Shown here: positions 7,942 to 16,420 of the stretch, piece after piece
How the letters are laid out: every line of letters starts with the position of its first letter
Numbering within the stretch: position 1 is the stretch's first letter
Assembly (NCBI GenBank): GCA_016223085.1
Contig: JACRPS010000010.1
Coordinates: 1 to 64,000 of the forward strand
Source: Chloroflexota bacterium
Lineage (GTDB): Bacteria > Chloroflexota > Anaerolineae > Aggregatilineales > Phototrophicaceae
Length of the DNA: 64,000 nt
Direction of reading: 5' to 3'
Notes under the pieces: generated by a model
Told to the model about the DNA's origin: nothing
Seen by the model: only the letters and a program-made list of their open reading frames with translations
The model's database searches: none
Program-made: the position numbers and the translations under genes

Positions 7942-7970
7942 AGGATAACGAGACTCGCCTGTTATGTCAA
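7942..7970 (-). promoter_or_regulatory. sigma-70-type promoter of aspartate kinase
   Basis: A perfect -35 box TTGACA (7965-7970) and -10 box TATCCT (7942-7947) are separated by exactly 17 bases. This places the transcript start near 7935 and gives a leader of about 210 bases. Confidence 0.75.
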
Positions 7971-7997
7971 GCAGGCAATTGAAACAAATGACGATTG

Positions 7998-9041
7998 TCA
8001 CCCGCTCGTCAGCCGGTAGACCAGAAAGGCGACTGCGCCAACGTTGGCCGCGATGGCGATCACGAAGCCCAGCAGCACCAGAATCGGATAGCGTTCGCGC
8101 GTACCGGGCAGCCGGGTTGCCTTGATCTCCTTCGGGATGTGGTGGAACATCTCCGTTGGGTCCGGCGCTTCCAGCGTCACCTCGTCAAACTCGTCAAACT
8201 CGGAGATAAACTCCTCGTCTTCCATTGCATCCAGCAGGCTATCGGCCCTGGCTGGCGCTGCCGGTCGGGCAGGCGTGGGTTTTGGCGCCGGCGGCGGTTT
8301 TTTCTCCTCACGCGGTTTGGGAGCGGGGGGGACGGCAGTCTCCGGCGCGCTGAAGGGGCCGCTGTTAAACAGATCGTCCGGTATCCGCGCGTCGGCATCA
8401 ATCCCAAACAGGTCGTCTTCGTCCTCATCATCGAAGGCGGGCGCGGTCATAAACTTCTGGACATCTTCCAGATTGGTTTTGGCCGGCGTTGGTTCCGGCA
8501 CGTCCGGCTCATCAAACAGGGCCGGGGGGCTTTTTCCACCCAGATTCAGCCCGCTCACCCAGTCATCATATTCGGCGGGCGATGGTTCGTTCACCTTGCG
8601 TGTGGTGCTAGCGCTGCTGGTTGCCGTTGCCGGTTCATCCCACTCGATGGTGCTCGGCAGTTCTTCCGGTTCGGCCTCAGCCTTAAACGGAGATACCGGG
8701 GCTGGCGCAGGTTTTGGTGGCGCGGGCGGCGGGGTAAAACTCACGCTCGCCAGCACATCTTCCGCGCGCGCCGGTGATGGTGACGGCGGTAATGATTTCT
8801 GCTTCAGCATCTGGATGCCCTGCCGGGCGCGCTCATTGTTCGGGTTGATCGCCAGTACGTTCTCCAGACAGATTTGCTGTTCTTCTGCCGAATCGACGAC
8901 GGCGCTTAACCACAGCCAGGCCTGCTCGTTACGTTCGTCAATTTCAACCGCTTTGAGCAGAAAAGCGCGCGCCTCGTCTTTTTTACCGGCGCGATAGGCG
9001 CTGATGCCCTCGCGCACCATGCCGTCTACGTTCGCGGGCAT
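7998..9041 (-). CDS. TPR-containing protein with Pro-rich linker and C-terminal membrane anchor
   Basis: This is a 347-residue protein. Residues 1-75 form two or three tetratricopeptide-type helical repeats (AYRAGKKDEARAFLLKAVEI and INPNNERARQGI). Residues 80-300 are a Pro/Ala/Glu-rich low-complexity linker, and one membrane helix near the C-terminus is PILVLLGFVIAIAANVGAVA. The TPR part is probably cytoplasmic, as there is no signal peptide. A role in protein assembly is likely but unspecified. ATG 9041 has GGAG 10 bases upstream. Confidence 0.75.
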   Translation of the reverse strand: MPANVDGMVREGISAYRAGKKDEARAFLLKAVEIDERNEQAWLWLSAVVDSAEEQQICLENVLAINPNNERARQGIQMLKQKSLPPSPSPARAEDVLASVSFTPPPAPPKPAPAPVSPFKAEAEPEELPSTIEWDEPATATSSASTTRKVNEPSPAEYDDWVSGLNLGGKSPPALFDEPDVPEPTPAKTNLEDVQKFMTAPAFDDEDEDDLFGIDADARIPDDLFNSGPFSAPETAVPPAPKPREEKKPPPAPKPTPARPAAPARADSLLDAMEDEEFISEFDEFDEVTLEAPDPTEMFHHIPKEIKATRLPGTRERYPILVLLGFVIAIAANVGAVAFLVYRLTSG

Positions 9042-9154
9042 GACCGTTTTCTCCAGAATGATACGAGTGTTTCCTGTATCATAGCATAGCTTCAGGGCCG
9101 GGAAAAATTGTACCCGCGTGGATTATAGGATAGGATTCGTGGTGCGGGAGGCAA

Positions 9155-9643
9155 ATGATGCGGGCGACCTTAACCAATGATCGTTTCTGCCTGGAAGTGG
9201 CCGTCGCCGGGTACGAATTCCCGGATGTGCTGGATGATGTTGAAGACGCTAACTGGCTGGTGATTCGGGTTTCCCTGCAATCGGTTCATGGCGCGTGGCG
9301 CTGGCAGGTAGAAGACGCCGGAGCGCTGACCTGGGAACTCGCGGACTGCATTCGCTGGCTGCAAGACCTGAGCAACGGGCAGTCGGTAGCCGATGAGACG
9401 TTCAGTTTTTCGGAGCCGGACATCCGCTTCGAGGCGATTCGGCACGAGGGTGGCCATGTGGTCGGGCTGGCGGTGCATCTGATGGATGAATTCCAGCCGC
9501 CCACCAAGGTACTCGTCCCGCGCGAGAATAACGAGGTTACGCTGCGCTTCCACACCCCGCCGGATGTGCTGCGCGCCTTTGCCGGTGGCCTGTCGGCAAG
9601 TCTGGCACAGTTCCCTCAACGTGGCGCGCTGCCGGAAGTGTAA
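9155..9643 (+). CDS. WapI-like immunity-family protein (tentative)
   Basis: This is a 162-residue soluble protein. The early part (an EVAVAGYEFP strand, then DANWLVIRV, WRWQVEDAGALTW and a helix with CIRWLQDL) matches the general pattern of WapI-type immunity proteins, which are beta-sandwich proteins with conserved Trp residues. No toxin or contact-dependent inhibition gene lies nearby, so if the family is right it is an orphan or has been put to another use. ATG 9155 and ATG 9158 are adjacent; GGGAGG serves either. Confidence 0.5.
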   Translation: MMRATLTNDRFCLEVAVAGYEFPDVLDDVEDANWLVIRVSLQSVHGAWRWQVEDAGALTWELADCIRWLQDLSNGQSVADETFSFSEPDIRFEAIRHEGGHVVGLAVHLMDEFQPPTKVLVPRENNEVTLRFHTPPDVLRAFAGGLSASLAQFPQRGALPEV

Positions 9644-9654
9644 AGCATGAACTG

Positions 9655-9692
9655 AAACAAAAATCTCCGAGTCAGTGGGTTGCTCGGAGATT
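9655..9692 (-). terminator. terminator of the tRNA-Ser pair
   Basis: A 10-bp stem (9662-9671 with 9683-9692) is followed on the minus strand by TTTTTGTTT, directly 3' of tRNA-Ser(GCT). Confidence 0.7.
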
Positions 9693-9701
9693 ATACTGCT
9701 G

Positions 9702-9791
9702 CGGGAGGGACAGGATTCGAACCTGCGATCCGCTTTAAAGGCGGATAACCGCTTAGCAGGCGGCCCCATTCGACCACTCTGGCACCCCCCC
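9702..9791 (-). tRNA. tRNA-Ser (anticodon GCT)
   Basis: This is a 90-base class II tRNA. The acceptor stem is seven G against CCCTCCC, the anticodon loop is CTGCTAA giving GCT, there is a long variable arm, and the T loop is TTCGAAT. The CCA end is not encoded. It reads AGC/AGU codons. Confidence 0.95.
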
Positions 9792-9814
9792 AGGGGTATT
9801 CTGCTAGTTCCAGG

Positions 9815-9901
9815 CGGAGGGAGTGGGATTCGAACCCACGGTGACCCGGAGGCCACACAGGTTTTCAAGACCAGCGCCTTAAACCACTCGGCCATCCCTC
9901 C
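9815..9901 (-). tRNA. tRNA-Ser (anticodon TGA)
   Basis: This is an 87-base class II tRNA. The acceptor stem is GGAGGGA with TCCCTCC, the anticodon loop is CTTGAAA giving TGA, there is a long variable arm, and the T loop is TTCGAAT. It lies 23 bases upstream of tRNA-Ser(GCT) in the same direction; the two are probably one transcript. Confidence 0.95.
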
Positions 9902-10006
9902 TGGCGAGGCGCATTTTAGCATGTCCTCCTGTCACGGTCAATACTTAAAACCCGGCCTGCCTGTGTTATGATAGGGTGTTATTTATCAACCCATCAGGCA
10001 CACCCT

Positions 10007-11098
10007 ATGGATTTTTCCCTGCTTCTGCTAACCATCCTGGCGCTGTCGTACATTGGTGTGGTGCTGTACTTGGCGAACCTGCGCGAACTGCGGCGCGTCA
10101 CCGTCGTAACGCACCCGGCAGTGTCACTGCCCGATTTTGAGGCGCAGCGGAGTGATGCCCGCCTGCGCTGGCTGCTGTACGGCATCGCAGCGGTAAATTT
10201 CGTGCTCAGTCTGTTTATCCTGCAAACGGCGCTGTTCAGCGGCATGACGACCACGCTGCCGGACGACATGCAGCTTCCGCCGGTAGACCTGCCGGCGGCG
10301 CTGGCGAACTTCGCCCTGGGCGGGGCCGTGACCTGGCTCTCCGTCCGGCTGATCGCGTCGCCCGCCGCGCGGGAACGGCTGCGCCGCTGGATCGGTGAAC
10401 GGGGCACGTACGACCCGGATTCCAGCGTGCATACGGCGGGGGTGGTGCTGTCACTTACGCTGCTGTCCATCACCATCGGGCAGCTTGTTCTCAGCGGCGG
10501 GCTAAGCGGCCTGGCCCAGAACGTGGAACTGGAAGGGGTCTCACCCGGCGCGCTGGTTTTGCAGGGCGTGCTGATGGTGGCGGCGGCCTTTCTGGGGGTG
10601 GGACTCGCCATCCGTCGCACGCTGGCGCAAAGTCTGGAACGTCTCGGTCTGCGGTTGCCGACGGTGGCTGACGTGACCTGGGGGATCGGGATGGGCGTGC
10701 TGCTGTACATGGCGCTGCTGGTCATGGCAACGCTGTGGGCGCTGGTGGTTCCAGCGGAACAGATTCAGCAGCAAAACGCCGCCGCCGAGCAGATTGCCCA
10801 AGCGTTTGACACGCTGCCGCTGGCGCTTCTGCTCTCGGCAACGGCAGCGGTGAGTGAAGAAATCCTGTTTCGCGGCGCGCTGCAGCCGGTGTTTGGGCTG
10901 GGACTCACCAGCGTCTTCTTCGCGCTGGTGCACATGCAGTACACCCTGACGCCCGCGACCATCATCATCTTTGTTGTGGCGCTGGGGCTGGGCTGGCTGC
11001 GCCGCCGTCAAAGCACAACGGCGGCGATCATCGCCCACTTTGTTTACAATTTTATCCAGTTGGCAACGGCTATTTTGCTGGCAGGGGCAGCGGGTTGA
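10007..11098 (+). CDS. CPBP-family intramembrane glutamic endopeptidase
   Basis: This 363-residue integral membrane protein has about eight hydrophobic helices. The C-terminal third holds the CPBP (CAAX protease/Abi) motifs: EEILFRG with the catalytic Glu pair and Arg, then FALVHMQY, and HFVYN near the end. Bacterial members process or protect membrane-linked proteins; the substrate is unknown here. ATG 10007 is chosen because it starts a typical membrane N-terminus. The following secreted-protein gene begins 6 bases later. Confidence 0.88.
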   Translation: MDFSLLLLTILALSYIGVVLYLANLRELRRVTVVTHPAVSLPDFEAQRSDARLRWLLYGIAAVNFVLSLFILQTALFSGMTTTLPDDMQLPPVDLPAALANFALGGAVTWLSVRLIASPAARERLRRWIGERGTYDPDSSVHTAGVVLSLTLLSITIGQLVLSGGLSGLAQNVELEGVSPGALVLQGVLMVAAAFLGVGLAIRRTLAQSLERLGLRLPTVADVTWGIGMGVLLYMALLVMATLWALVVPAEQIQQQNAAAEQIAQAFDTLPLALLLSATAAVSEEILFRGALQPVFGLGLTSVFFALVHMQYTLTPATIIIFVVALGLGWLRRRQSTTAAIIAHFVYNFIQLATAILLAGAAG

Positions 11099-11104
11099 CA
11101 CGCT

Positions 11105-12601
11105 ATGCTGCGTACATTTCTGGTAACAATCATCTGTCTGGTAGGGCTGGCGGGTTCCGCGCGGGCGCAGGAAACAACACCGCAGCCGGAGCAAAATTAC
11201 ATTCTCAGTTGGACGAGTGAGGTCATTTTTCCTCAGGCCATTCGTTTCTCCGTCGTGCTGTCCCGCCCGGTGGCGGAACTGGCGGCGGTGAGTCTCACCG
11301 TCCGTCCGCAGGGGCAAACGCCAGCGGTGGTTGATCTGACGCTCGCGCAGGCGCTGGTTAGCCAACCCTATTCGGAACTGGCGTATATCTGGGACATCCC
11401 ATCCGCCGCACCGCCGCGTCTGTTCAGTGAGATTCGGTTTGAATGGCAGGCGACCACCCGCGACGGCGAACGGGCGCGCGCTGAGGACAGGCTAATGTTC
11501 AGCGATAAGCGCGTGACCTGGATTCAGCGTGAAGCCGACCCGATCAACCTCACGATTCCGGCGGACGGACTGGCAGCGCCAAACAACGTACTCGGTCGCC
11601 TGCAGCGGGAACTTCAGCCGGTCTACGATTTACTGGCTGAAAATACAGGCCGCAGCCCGACGTTTAACCTGATGGTCTACCCGGGTGTGCCAGCCGGCTG
11701 CGTATCGGATGAACGGGGCGAGCCGGTGGCGATTGGCCCGATCAGCGGCACAGTCGTGGCCTGCGACCGGGAACTGGCCGGGCGCATCTATGCCAGCAGC
11801 GGCTATCAGGTTGTGCAGAGTGGATCACCCGGTTACGCTGCGATGCAGGCAGCCCTGGTTGATGCGCTGGTGCGCGGGTTTTACGACTGGCCGTCAGTGC
11901 CGGACTGGTTCGCTGCAGGGCTGGCAACGTTCCACGAACCCGCCCCACTTCCCGGCGCTTTACCGCGCCTGATGGCAGCCGCGCGGAGCGACCGCCTGTA
12001 TCCACTGGAGATCATGACGCGCCAGCCGGGTGGGGTGGATGACGATCTGTGGCGGGCGCAGAGCTACGGCATGGTGATCTATATCGCCAGTCGGGCAGGA
12101 GTGCCGGGGTTGTTCCGGCTGGCAGAGCAGGCCAGCGCGGTGGAAGGATTTGACGCAGCCTACCGGTCGTTGATGAATCGGTCAGTCGAGAACCTGCTCA
12201 CCGACTGGCAGCAGTGGTTGTTCTCGGCGGAGGCCACTAACGCCTTCACTATTACGCCGTATCTGGCGGCGACGCCTACGCCGACACCGAGCCGCACCCC
12301 AACGGCCACTGCGACGCCGCCGCCGAGCGATACCCCGACACCGTTTCCCCCGACGTTGACGCCAACGCTGCTCGGTTTCGCGCCGACGCTGACGCCGCTA
12401 CCATCCGCCACTGCCAGCCGCACGCCGCTGCCGGCGGCGCCGACCGTGACACCGCGCCCGCCCGGCAGCCTGTTCACCCCGACGCCGGCGGTGATGCCGG
12501 AACTGGCCGCTCCGCCGGCGATGATGGTGGGAATCGCAGCTGTTGTTCTGATCGTCATTGCAATTCTTGCGCTGGTGTTTACGGGTTTCCGACGACGATA
12601 A
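11105..12601 (+). CDS. secreted, membrane-anchored peptidase-MA-like protein (degenerate)
   Basis: This is a 498-residue protein with signal peptide (cleavage near SARAQE, residue 22), a beta-rich region (about 25-160), and a domain (about 160-370) in which PSVPDWFAAGLATFHEP resembles the downstream motif of peptidase MA/gluzincin-like proteins. The preceding helix reads ALVDALVRGFYDWP where a zinc-binding HExxH would be expected, so activity is doubtful. Residues about 385-465 are Thr/Pro-rich repeats of TPTPT type, followed by one membrane helix and a short basic tail. The protein would face outward on the membrane. Confidence 0.65.
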   Translation: MLRTFLVTIICLVGLAGSARAQETTPQPEQNYILSWTSEVIFPQAIRFSVVLSRPVAELAAVSLTVRPQGQTPAVVDLTLAQALVSQPYSELAYIWDIPSAAPPRLFSEIRFEWQATTRDGERARAEDRLMFSDKRVTWIQREADPINLTIPADGLAAPNNVLGRLQRELQPVYDLLAENTGRSPTFNLMVYPGVPAGCVSDERGEPVAIGPISGTVVACDRELAGRIYASSGYQVVQSGSPGYAAMQAALVDALVRGFYDWPSVPDWFAAGLATFHEPAPLPGALPRLMAAARSDRLYPLEIMTRQPGGVDDDLWRAQSYGMVIYIASRAGVPGLFRLAEQASAVEGFDAAYRSLMNRSVENLLTDWQQWLFSAEATNAFTITPYLAATPTPTPSRTPTATATPPPSDTPTPFPPTLTPTLLGFAPTLTPLPSATASRTPLPAAPTVTPRPPGSLFTPTPAVMPELAAPPAMMVGIAAVVLIVIAILALVFTGFRRR

Positions 12602-12615
12602 CGTAAATTACTATG

Positions 12616-12642
12616 GTAGGGGAGGGTCTTCGACCCCCCTAC
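12616..12642. repeat. TAGGGG-type palindrome
   Basis: GTAGGGGAGGGTC and GACCCCCCTAC-like arms lie between the 11105-12601 gene and rlmN. The two arms differ by one bulged base. Confidence 0.55.
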
Positions 12643-12657
12643 AGATAGGGTGAGACA

Positions 12658-13722
12658 ATGATTGACCTGTATACGCTGACGCAGCCGCAGTTGGACGATC
12701 TGTTTGCTTCCTGGGATGAACCACGCTTCCGCGCCAGACAGGTGTGGGAGTGGCTGTACGACAAACGCGCCGCTTCGTTTGATGAGATGACCAACCTGCC
12801 CAGGGAACTGCGCCAGCGGTTAAAAGCGGAAACGACGCTCGGCAGTCTGGAAATCGCGGCAGAACAGTCCAGTACCGATGGCACAGTCAAACGCCTGTAC
12901 CGGTTGCCGGACGGCCAGATGATCGAGTCGGTGCTGATGCCTTATGACGATGACCGGCGCACCGCCTGTATTTCCACCCAGGCCGGCTGTGCGATGGGCT
13001 GCGTCTTCTGCGCCACCGGGCAGATGGGTTTTGCCCGCCACCTCACACCAGACGAAATCTTCGAGCAGGCCATGCGCTTCGCGCGTGATCTGGAAGCCGA
13101 GGGCGAACGCCTGAGCAACGTCGTGCTGATGGGCATGGGCGAGCCGTTCCATAACTATGACGCGACGATTGCTGCCGTGCGCCGCCTGATGGAAGACCTC
13201 GGAATCGGCGCGCGCCATATCACCGTTAGCACGGTTGGCCTGGTGCCGATGATTCGCCGGTTTGCCGACGAAGGCTTGCAGGTCAAACTGGCGATCAGCC
13301 TGCACGCCGCTACTGACGTAGAACGGTCCGCGCTGCTGCCCGTTAACCGGCGTTATCCCCTGAACGAATTGATGGAGGCCTGCCGCTATTACGTCGAGAA
13401 AACCGGACGGCGCGTCACCTTTGAATGGACGGCCATCCAGGGACAGAACGACACTCCCGAACAGGCACATGCCCTGGGCAAGCTGCTGAAGGGGCTGCTG
13501 TGCCACGTCAATATCATCCCATTAAACCCGACTGGCGGGTATGCCTATGGGCCGTCCGGGGCAGAGCGGGTGAACCGGTTTGTAGCAATCCTGGGGGAAT
13601 ACCGTATTCCGGCGACGGTGCGCGTCCGTCGTGGCATTGACATTAACGCGGGCTGCGGCCAGCTTAAAGCGGAAGTGCTGCGCCGCCAGCGCCGTTTGAA
13701 GGAGGCTGAACCCGGTGGATAA
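12658..13722 (+). CDS. rlmN: dual-specificity 23S rRNA A2503 / tRNA A37 C2-methyltransferase RlmN
   Basis: This 354-residue radical-SAM enzyme methylates C2 of A2503 in 23S rRNA. The [4Fe-4S] cluster motif CAMGCVFCATG (CxxxCxxC) is near residue 110. NVVLMGMGEPFHNYD is the typical SAM-binding stretch, and the C-terminal RRGIDINAGCGQL holds the second catalytic Cys that forms the protein-RNA intermediate. The N-terminal helical domain is complete. AGGGTGAG precedes the ATG. It overlaps the next gene by 8 bases. Confidence 0.96.
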   Translation: MIDLYTLTQPQLDDLFASWDEPRFRARQVWEWLYDKRAASFDEMTNLPRELRQRLKAETTLGSLEIAAEQSSTDGTVKRLYRLPDGQMIESVLMPYDDDRRTACISTQAGCAMGCVFCATGQMGFARHLTPDEIFEQAMRFARDLEAEGERLSNVVLMGMGEPFHNYDATIAAVRRLMEDLGIGARHITVSTVGLVPMIRRFADEGLQVKLAISLHAATDVERSALLPVNRRYPLNELMEACRYYVEKTGRRVTFEWTAIQGQNDTPEQAHALGKLLKGLLCHVNIIPLNPTGGYAYGPSGAERVNRFVAILGEYRIPATVRVRRGIDINAGCGQLKAEVLRRQRRLKEAEPGG

Positions 13723-14632
13723 TAACTACGAAGTTCTGGTGATCGGCGGCGGCCCGGCAGGGCTGTCGGCGGCGCTGTATCTCGCACGGTACAAACGCCG
13801 TACAGCACTGTTCGACACCCGGCAGGGGCGCGCTTACTGGTACCAGACCAACCACAACGTCCTCGGTTTTCCGGGTGGGATTGCCGCGCGCAGGTTGTGT
13901 GAGCTGGGCCGCCGGCAGTTGGCCGATTATCCCCATGTCACCATCCACGAGCAGCGAGTAAATGACATACGGATGGTCGGTGATACCTTTGTGGCGATTG
14001 GGCCGGATGAGGAGTGGTGTGGCCGGGCGGTCATCTTCTGCACCGGCGTCGTTGACCACTACCCCGAGTTTGAGGGCTGGCAGCAGTACGTTGGCCGCAG
14101 CATGTTCTGGTGCATCACCTGCGACGGTTATGATAGCCAGGGCAGGCGCGTGGTGGTGGTCGGCAATACCAACGCCGCCGCCGCCGAGGCGTTACAATTG
14201 CAGCGGTTCACCGACCAGCTTACAGTATTAACCAACAGCCGCGAGAACCACATCACCCTGGAATTCCAGGAACGGCTGCGCCGGGCGCGGATTCCGCTGT
14301 TGCACGACCGAATTGCTACCGTACGCGGTCGGAACGGGCAGTTTGAAGCCCTTCTGACCGTAGATGGCCGCTGCCTTGAACTGGACTGGCTGTTTAACCA
14401 GCAGGGCGCGACGCCGCGCTCCGAACTGGCGGCGCGGCTGGGGGTAGCGCTGGACGCGCATGGTTACATCCTGACCGACACCGAACAGAAAACCACCGTA
14501 CCCGGCGTATATGCGGCAGGCGACGTGACACGTCTGTATTCGCACCAGATTGTCACGGCAGCGCACGAGGGCGGCCAGGCGGCCTCGGCGGCGAATTATT
14601 ATCTATATCCGCCGGAGTTGAAGGACGATTAG
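13715..14632 (+). CDS. thioredoxin-reductase-like FAD/NAD(P) oxidoreductase
   Basis: This is a 305-residue flavoprotein. The FAD-binding VIGGGPAGLSAALYLA is near the start, the redox pair is in SMFWCITCDGYD (CxxC, residues about 130-137), and GVYAAGDVT is the C-terminal FAD motif. The pyridine-nucleotide loop reads VVVVGNTNAAAAE instead of the usual GGGxSA form, so cofactor preference may differ. It probably reduces a thiol partner. GTG 13715 is used with AAGGAGG upstream; it overlaps the end of rlmN, implying coupled translation. Confidence 0.85.
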   Translation: MDNNYEVLVIGGGPAGLSAALYLARYKRRTALFDTRQGRAYWYQTNHNVLGFPGGIAARRLCELGRRQLADYPHVTIHEQRVNDIRMVGDTFVAIGPDEEWCGRAVIFCTGVVDHYPEFEGWQQYVGRSMFWCITCDGYDSQGRRVVVVGNTNAAAAEALQLQRFTDQLTVLTNSRENHITLEFQERLRRARIPLLHDRIATVRGRNGQFEALLTVDGRCLELDWLFNQQGATPRSELAARLGVALDAHGYILTDTEQKTTVPGVYAAGDVTRLYSHQIVTAAHEGGQAASAANYYLYPPELKDD

Positions 14633-14671
14633 GCGAAGGTATCATTTTATTTGTTATAAGGGGGTTAAATA

Positions 14672-15652
14672 ATGCAATACGTCAATCTCGGCAAAACCGG
14701 CCTGAAGGTTTCGCGCCTGTGTCTGGGCATGATGACTTACGGCTCGTCCAAGTGGCGCGACTGGGTGCTGGACGAAGAAGACAGCCGCCCGTTTATCCGG
14801 CGGGCGCTGGAAGCGGGAATCAACTTCTTCGACACGGCGGACATGTACTCGCTGGGCGTGAGCGAGGAAGTGACCGGGCGGGCGCTGAAGGACTTCGCCC
14901 GGCGCGACGAAGTGGTGATTGCGACAAAGGTCTACAACCCGATGGGCGACAAGCCGAACCAGGCTGGCCTGTCACGCAAGCACATCCAACATGCGATAGA
15001 TGATTCGCTGCGCCGCCTGGGCACGGATTACGTTGATCTGTACCAGATTCACCGCTGGGACGCCGAAACGCCGATTGAGGAAACGCTTGAAGCCCTGAAC
15101 GATGTCGTGCGCGCCGGCAAGGCGCTGTACATCGGCGCGTCCAGTATGTACGCCTGGCAGTTCGCGCAGGCGCTGTATCTGGCCGACCTGCACGGCTGGA
15201 CCCGCTTTGTCTCGATGCAGAACCATTACAACCTCGTCTACCGGGAAGAAGAACGCGAAATGATTCCCCTGTGCGTGGATCAGGGAATCGCGGTCATCCC
15301 CTGGAGTCCGCTGGCACGCGGTTTCCTGGCGGGCAACCGCAGCCGTGACAAGGGCGGCGAAACCACCCGGTCGCGCAGCGACAGCTACGCGCATAACATG
15401 TATTATCAGGATAACGATTTTGCCACGCTGGACCGGGTGATCGAACTGGCGAAGCGGCGCGGCTGCTCCCCGGCGCAGATCGCGCTGGCGTGGATGCTGC
15501 ACAAGCCGGGCGTCACCAGCCCGATCATTGGCGCGAGTAAAATGCCGCACCTGGACGAAGCCATCGCCGCGCTCGACATCCAGCTCTCGCCGGAAGATAT
15601 GGGGTATCTGGAAGCGCCGTACCAGCCGCACCCGGTACTGGGGCATACTTAA
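14672..15652 (+). CDS. aldo/keto reductase
   Basis: This 326-residue TIM-barrel NADPH-dependent reductase carries the full catalytic tetrad: Asp and Tyr in FFDTADMYSLGVSEE, Lys in VVIATKVYNP, and His in LYQIHRWD. The C-terminal SPIIGASKMPHLDEA binds the cofactor. It resembles the YajO/Tas type aldehyde and ketone reductases. The physiological substrate is unknown. It starts 39 bases after the flavoprotein with a GGGGG-type ribosome site. Confidence 0.92.
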   Translation: MQYVNLGKTGLKVSRLCLGMMTYGSSKWRDWVLDEEDSRPFIRRALEAGINFFDTADMYSLGVSEEVTGRALKDFARRDEVVIATKVYNPMGDKPNQAGLSRKHIQHAIDDSLRRLGTDYVDLYQIHRWDAETPIEETLEALNDVVRAGKALYIGASSMYAWQFAQALYLADLHGWTRFVSMQNHYNLVYREEEREMIPLCVDQGIAVIPWSPLARGFLAGNRSRDKGGETTRSRSDSYAHNMYYQDNDFATLDRVIELAKRRGCSPAQIALAWMLHKPGVTSPIIGASKMPHLDEAIAALDIQLSPEDMGYLEAPYQPHPVLGHT

Positions 15653-15702
15653 ACGTTTCGTAACTCCATCATGGCAGCGTTGTTCTATTTACACAGAGGT
15701 TG

Positions 15703-16380
15703 ATGGTAAAAGTGCCACACGTCGTCCGTATTGCGCCGTCTATTCTGTCGGCGGATTTCACCCGACTTGGCGAACAGGTCCGCGAGGCGGAGGCCGCCGG
15801 GGCGGATTGGATTCACGTTGATGTGATGGATGGCCGCTTCGTGCCCAACATCACGATGGGGCCGCTGGTGGTGAAGGCGGTACGGCGCGTCACCCGGCTG
15901 CCGCTGGACGTTCATTTGATGATCGTTGAGCCAGAACGTCATCTTCAGGCATTCGCGGATGCTGGAGCCGATCACATCAGTGTGCACGGCGAAATCAGCC
16001 CGAATCTGCACCGCACGCTACAAACGATTGGTGAACTCGGCTGCCGCGTGGGGGTAGCGATCAACCCGCATACTCCGGTCAGTTCGATCAGCGAAGTGGT
16101 TCACCTGCTCGATGTGATTCTGGTGATGACGGTCAATCCGGGTTTTGGCGGGCAAACGTTTCTGCCGGAAACGCTGCCGAAGATTCGCCAGCTTCGGACG
16201 ATGGCGGAGAACAGCGGGCGCAACATAGACATTGCGGTGGACGGGGGCATTTATGCGGAAACCGCGCCATCAGCCGTGTCGGCTGGGGCTAATGTGCTGG
16301 TCGCCGGAAGCGCCATCTTCAGTGAACAGCACAGCGTTCAGGAAGGGATTGATGCGCTGCGGCGGTCGCTCGGAAACTAA
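15703..16380 (+). CDS. rpe: ribulose-phosphate 3-epimerase
   Basis: This 225-residue TIM-barrel metal-dependent enzyme interconverts ribulose 5-phosphate and xylulose 5-phosphate. Diagnostic stretches are IAPSILSADF at the start, HVDVMDGRFVPNIT, LDVHLMIVEPE, VMTVNPGFGGQ, VDGGI and VLVAGSAIF. ATG 15703 follows AGAGG. It converges on rpmB across a two-way terminator. Confidence 0.96.
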   Translation: MVKVPHVVRIAPSILSADFTRLGEQVREAEAAGADWIHVDVMDGRFVPNITMGPLVVKAVRRVTRLPLDVHLMIVEPERHLQAFADAGADHISVHGEISPNLHRTLQTIGELGCRVGVAINPHTPVSSISEVVHLLDVILVMTVNPGFGGQTFLPETLPKIRQLRTMAENSGRNIDIAVDGGIYAETAPSAVSAGANVLVAGSAIFSEQHSVQEGIDALRRSLGN

Positions 16381-16381
16381 A

Positions 16382-16402
16382 AAGCCGGTGTCTCCGGCTT
16401 TT
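16382..16402. terminator. bidirectional terminator between rpe and rpmB
   Basis: AAGCCGG (16382-16388) pairs with CCGGCTT (16394-16400). T-runs follow on the plus strand and the A-run before it serves the minus strand. It separates convergent genes. Confidence 0.7.
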
Positions 16403-16420
16403 GTTTCGTCGGGCGAACGG

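Noticed and set aside
12270-12490. Short tandem DNA repeat in the 11105-12601 gene
   Set aside because: The repetition is at protein level (Thr-Pro linker) with varied codons. It is a stalk, not a DNA satellite.
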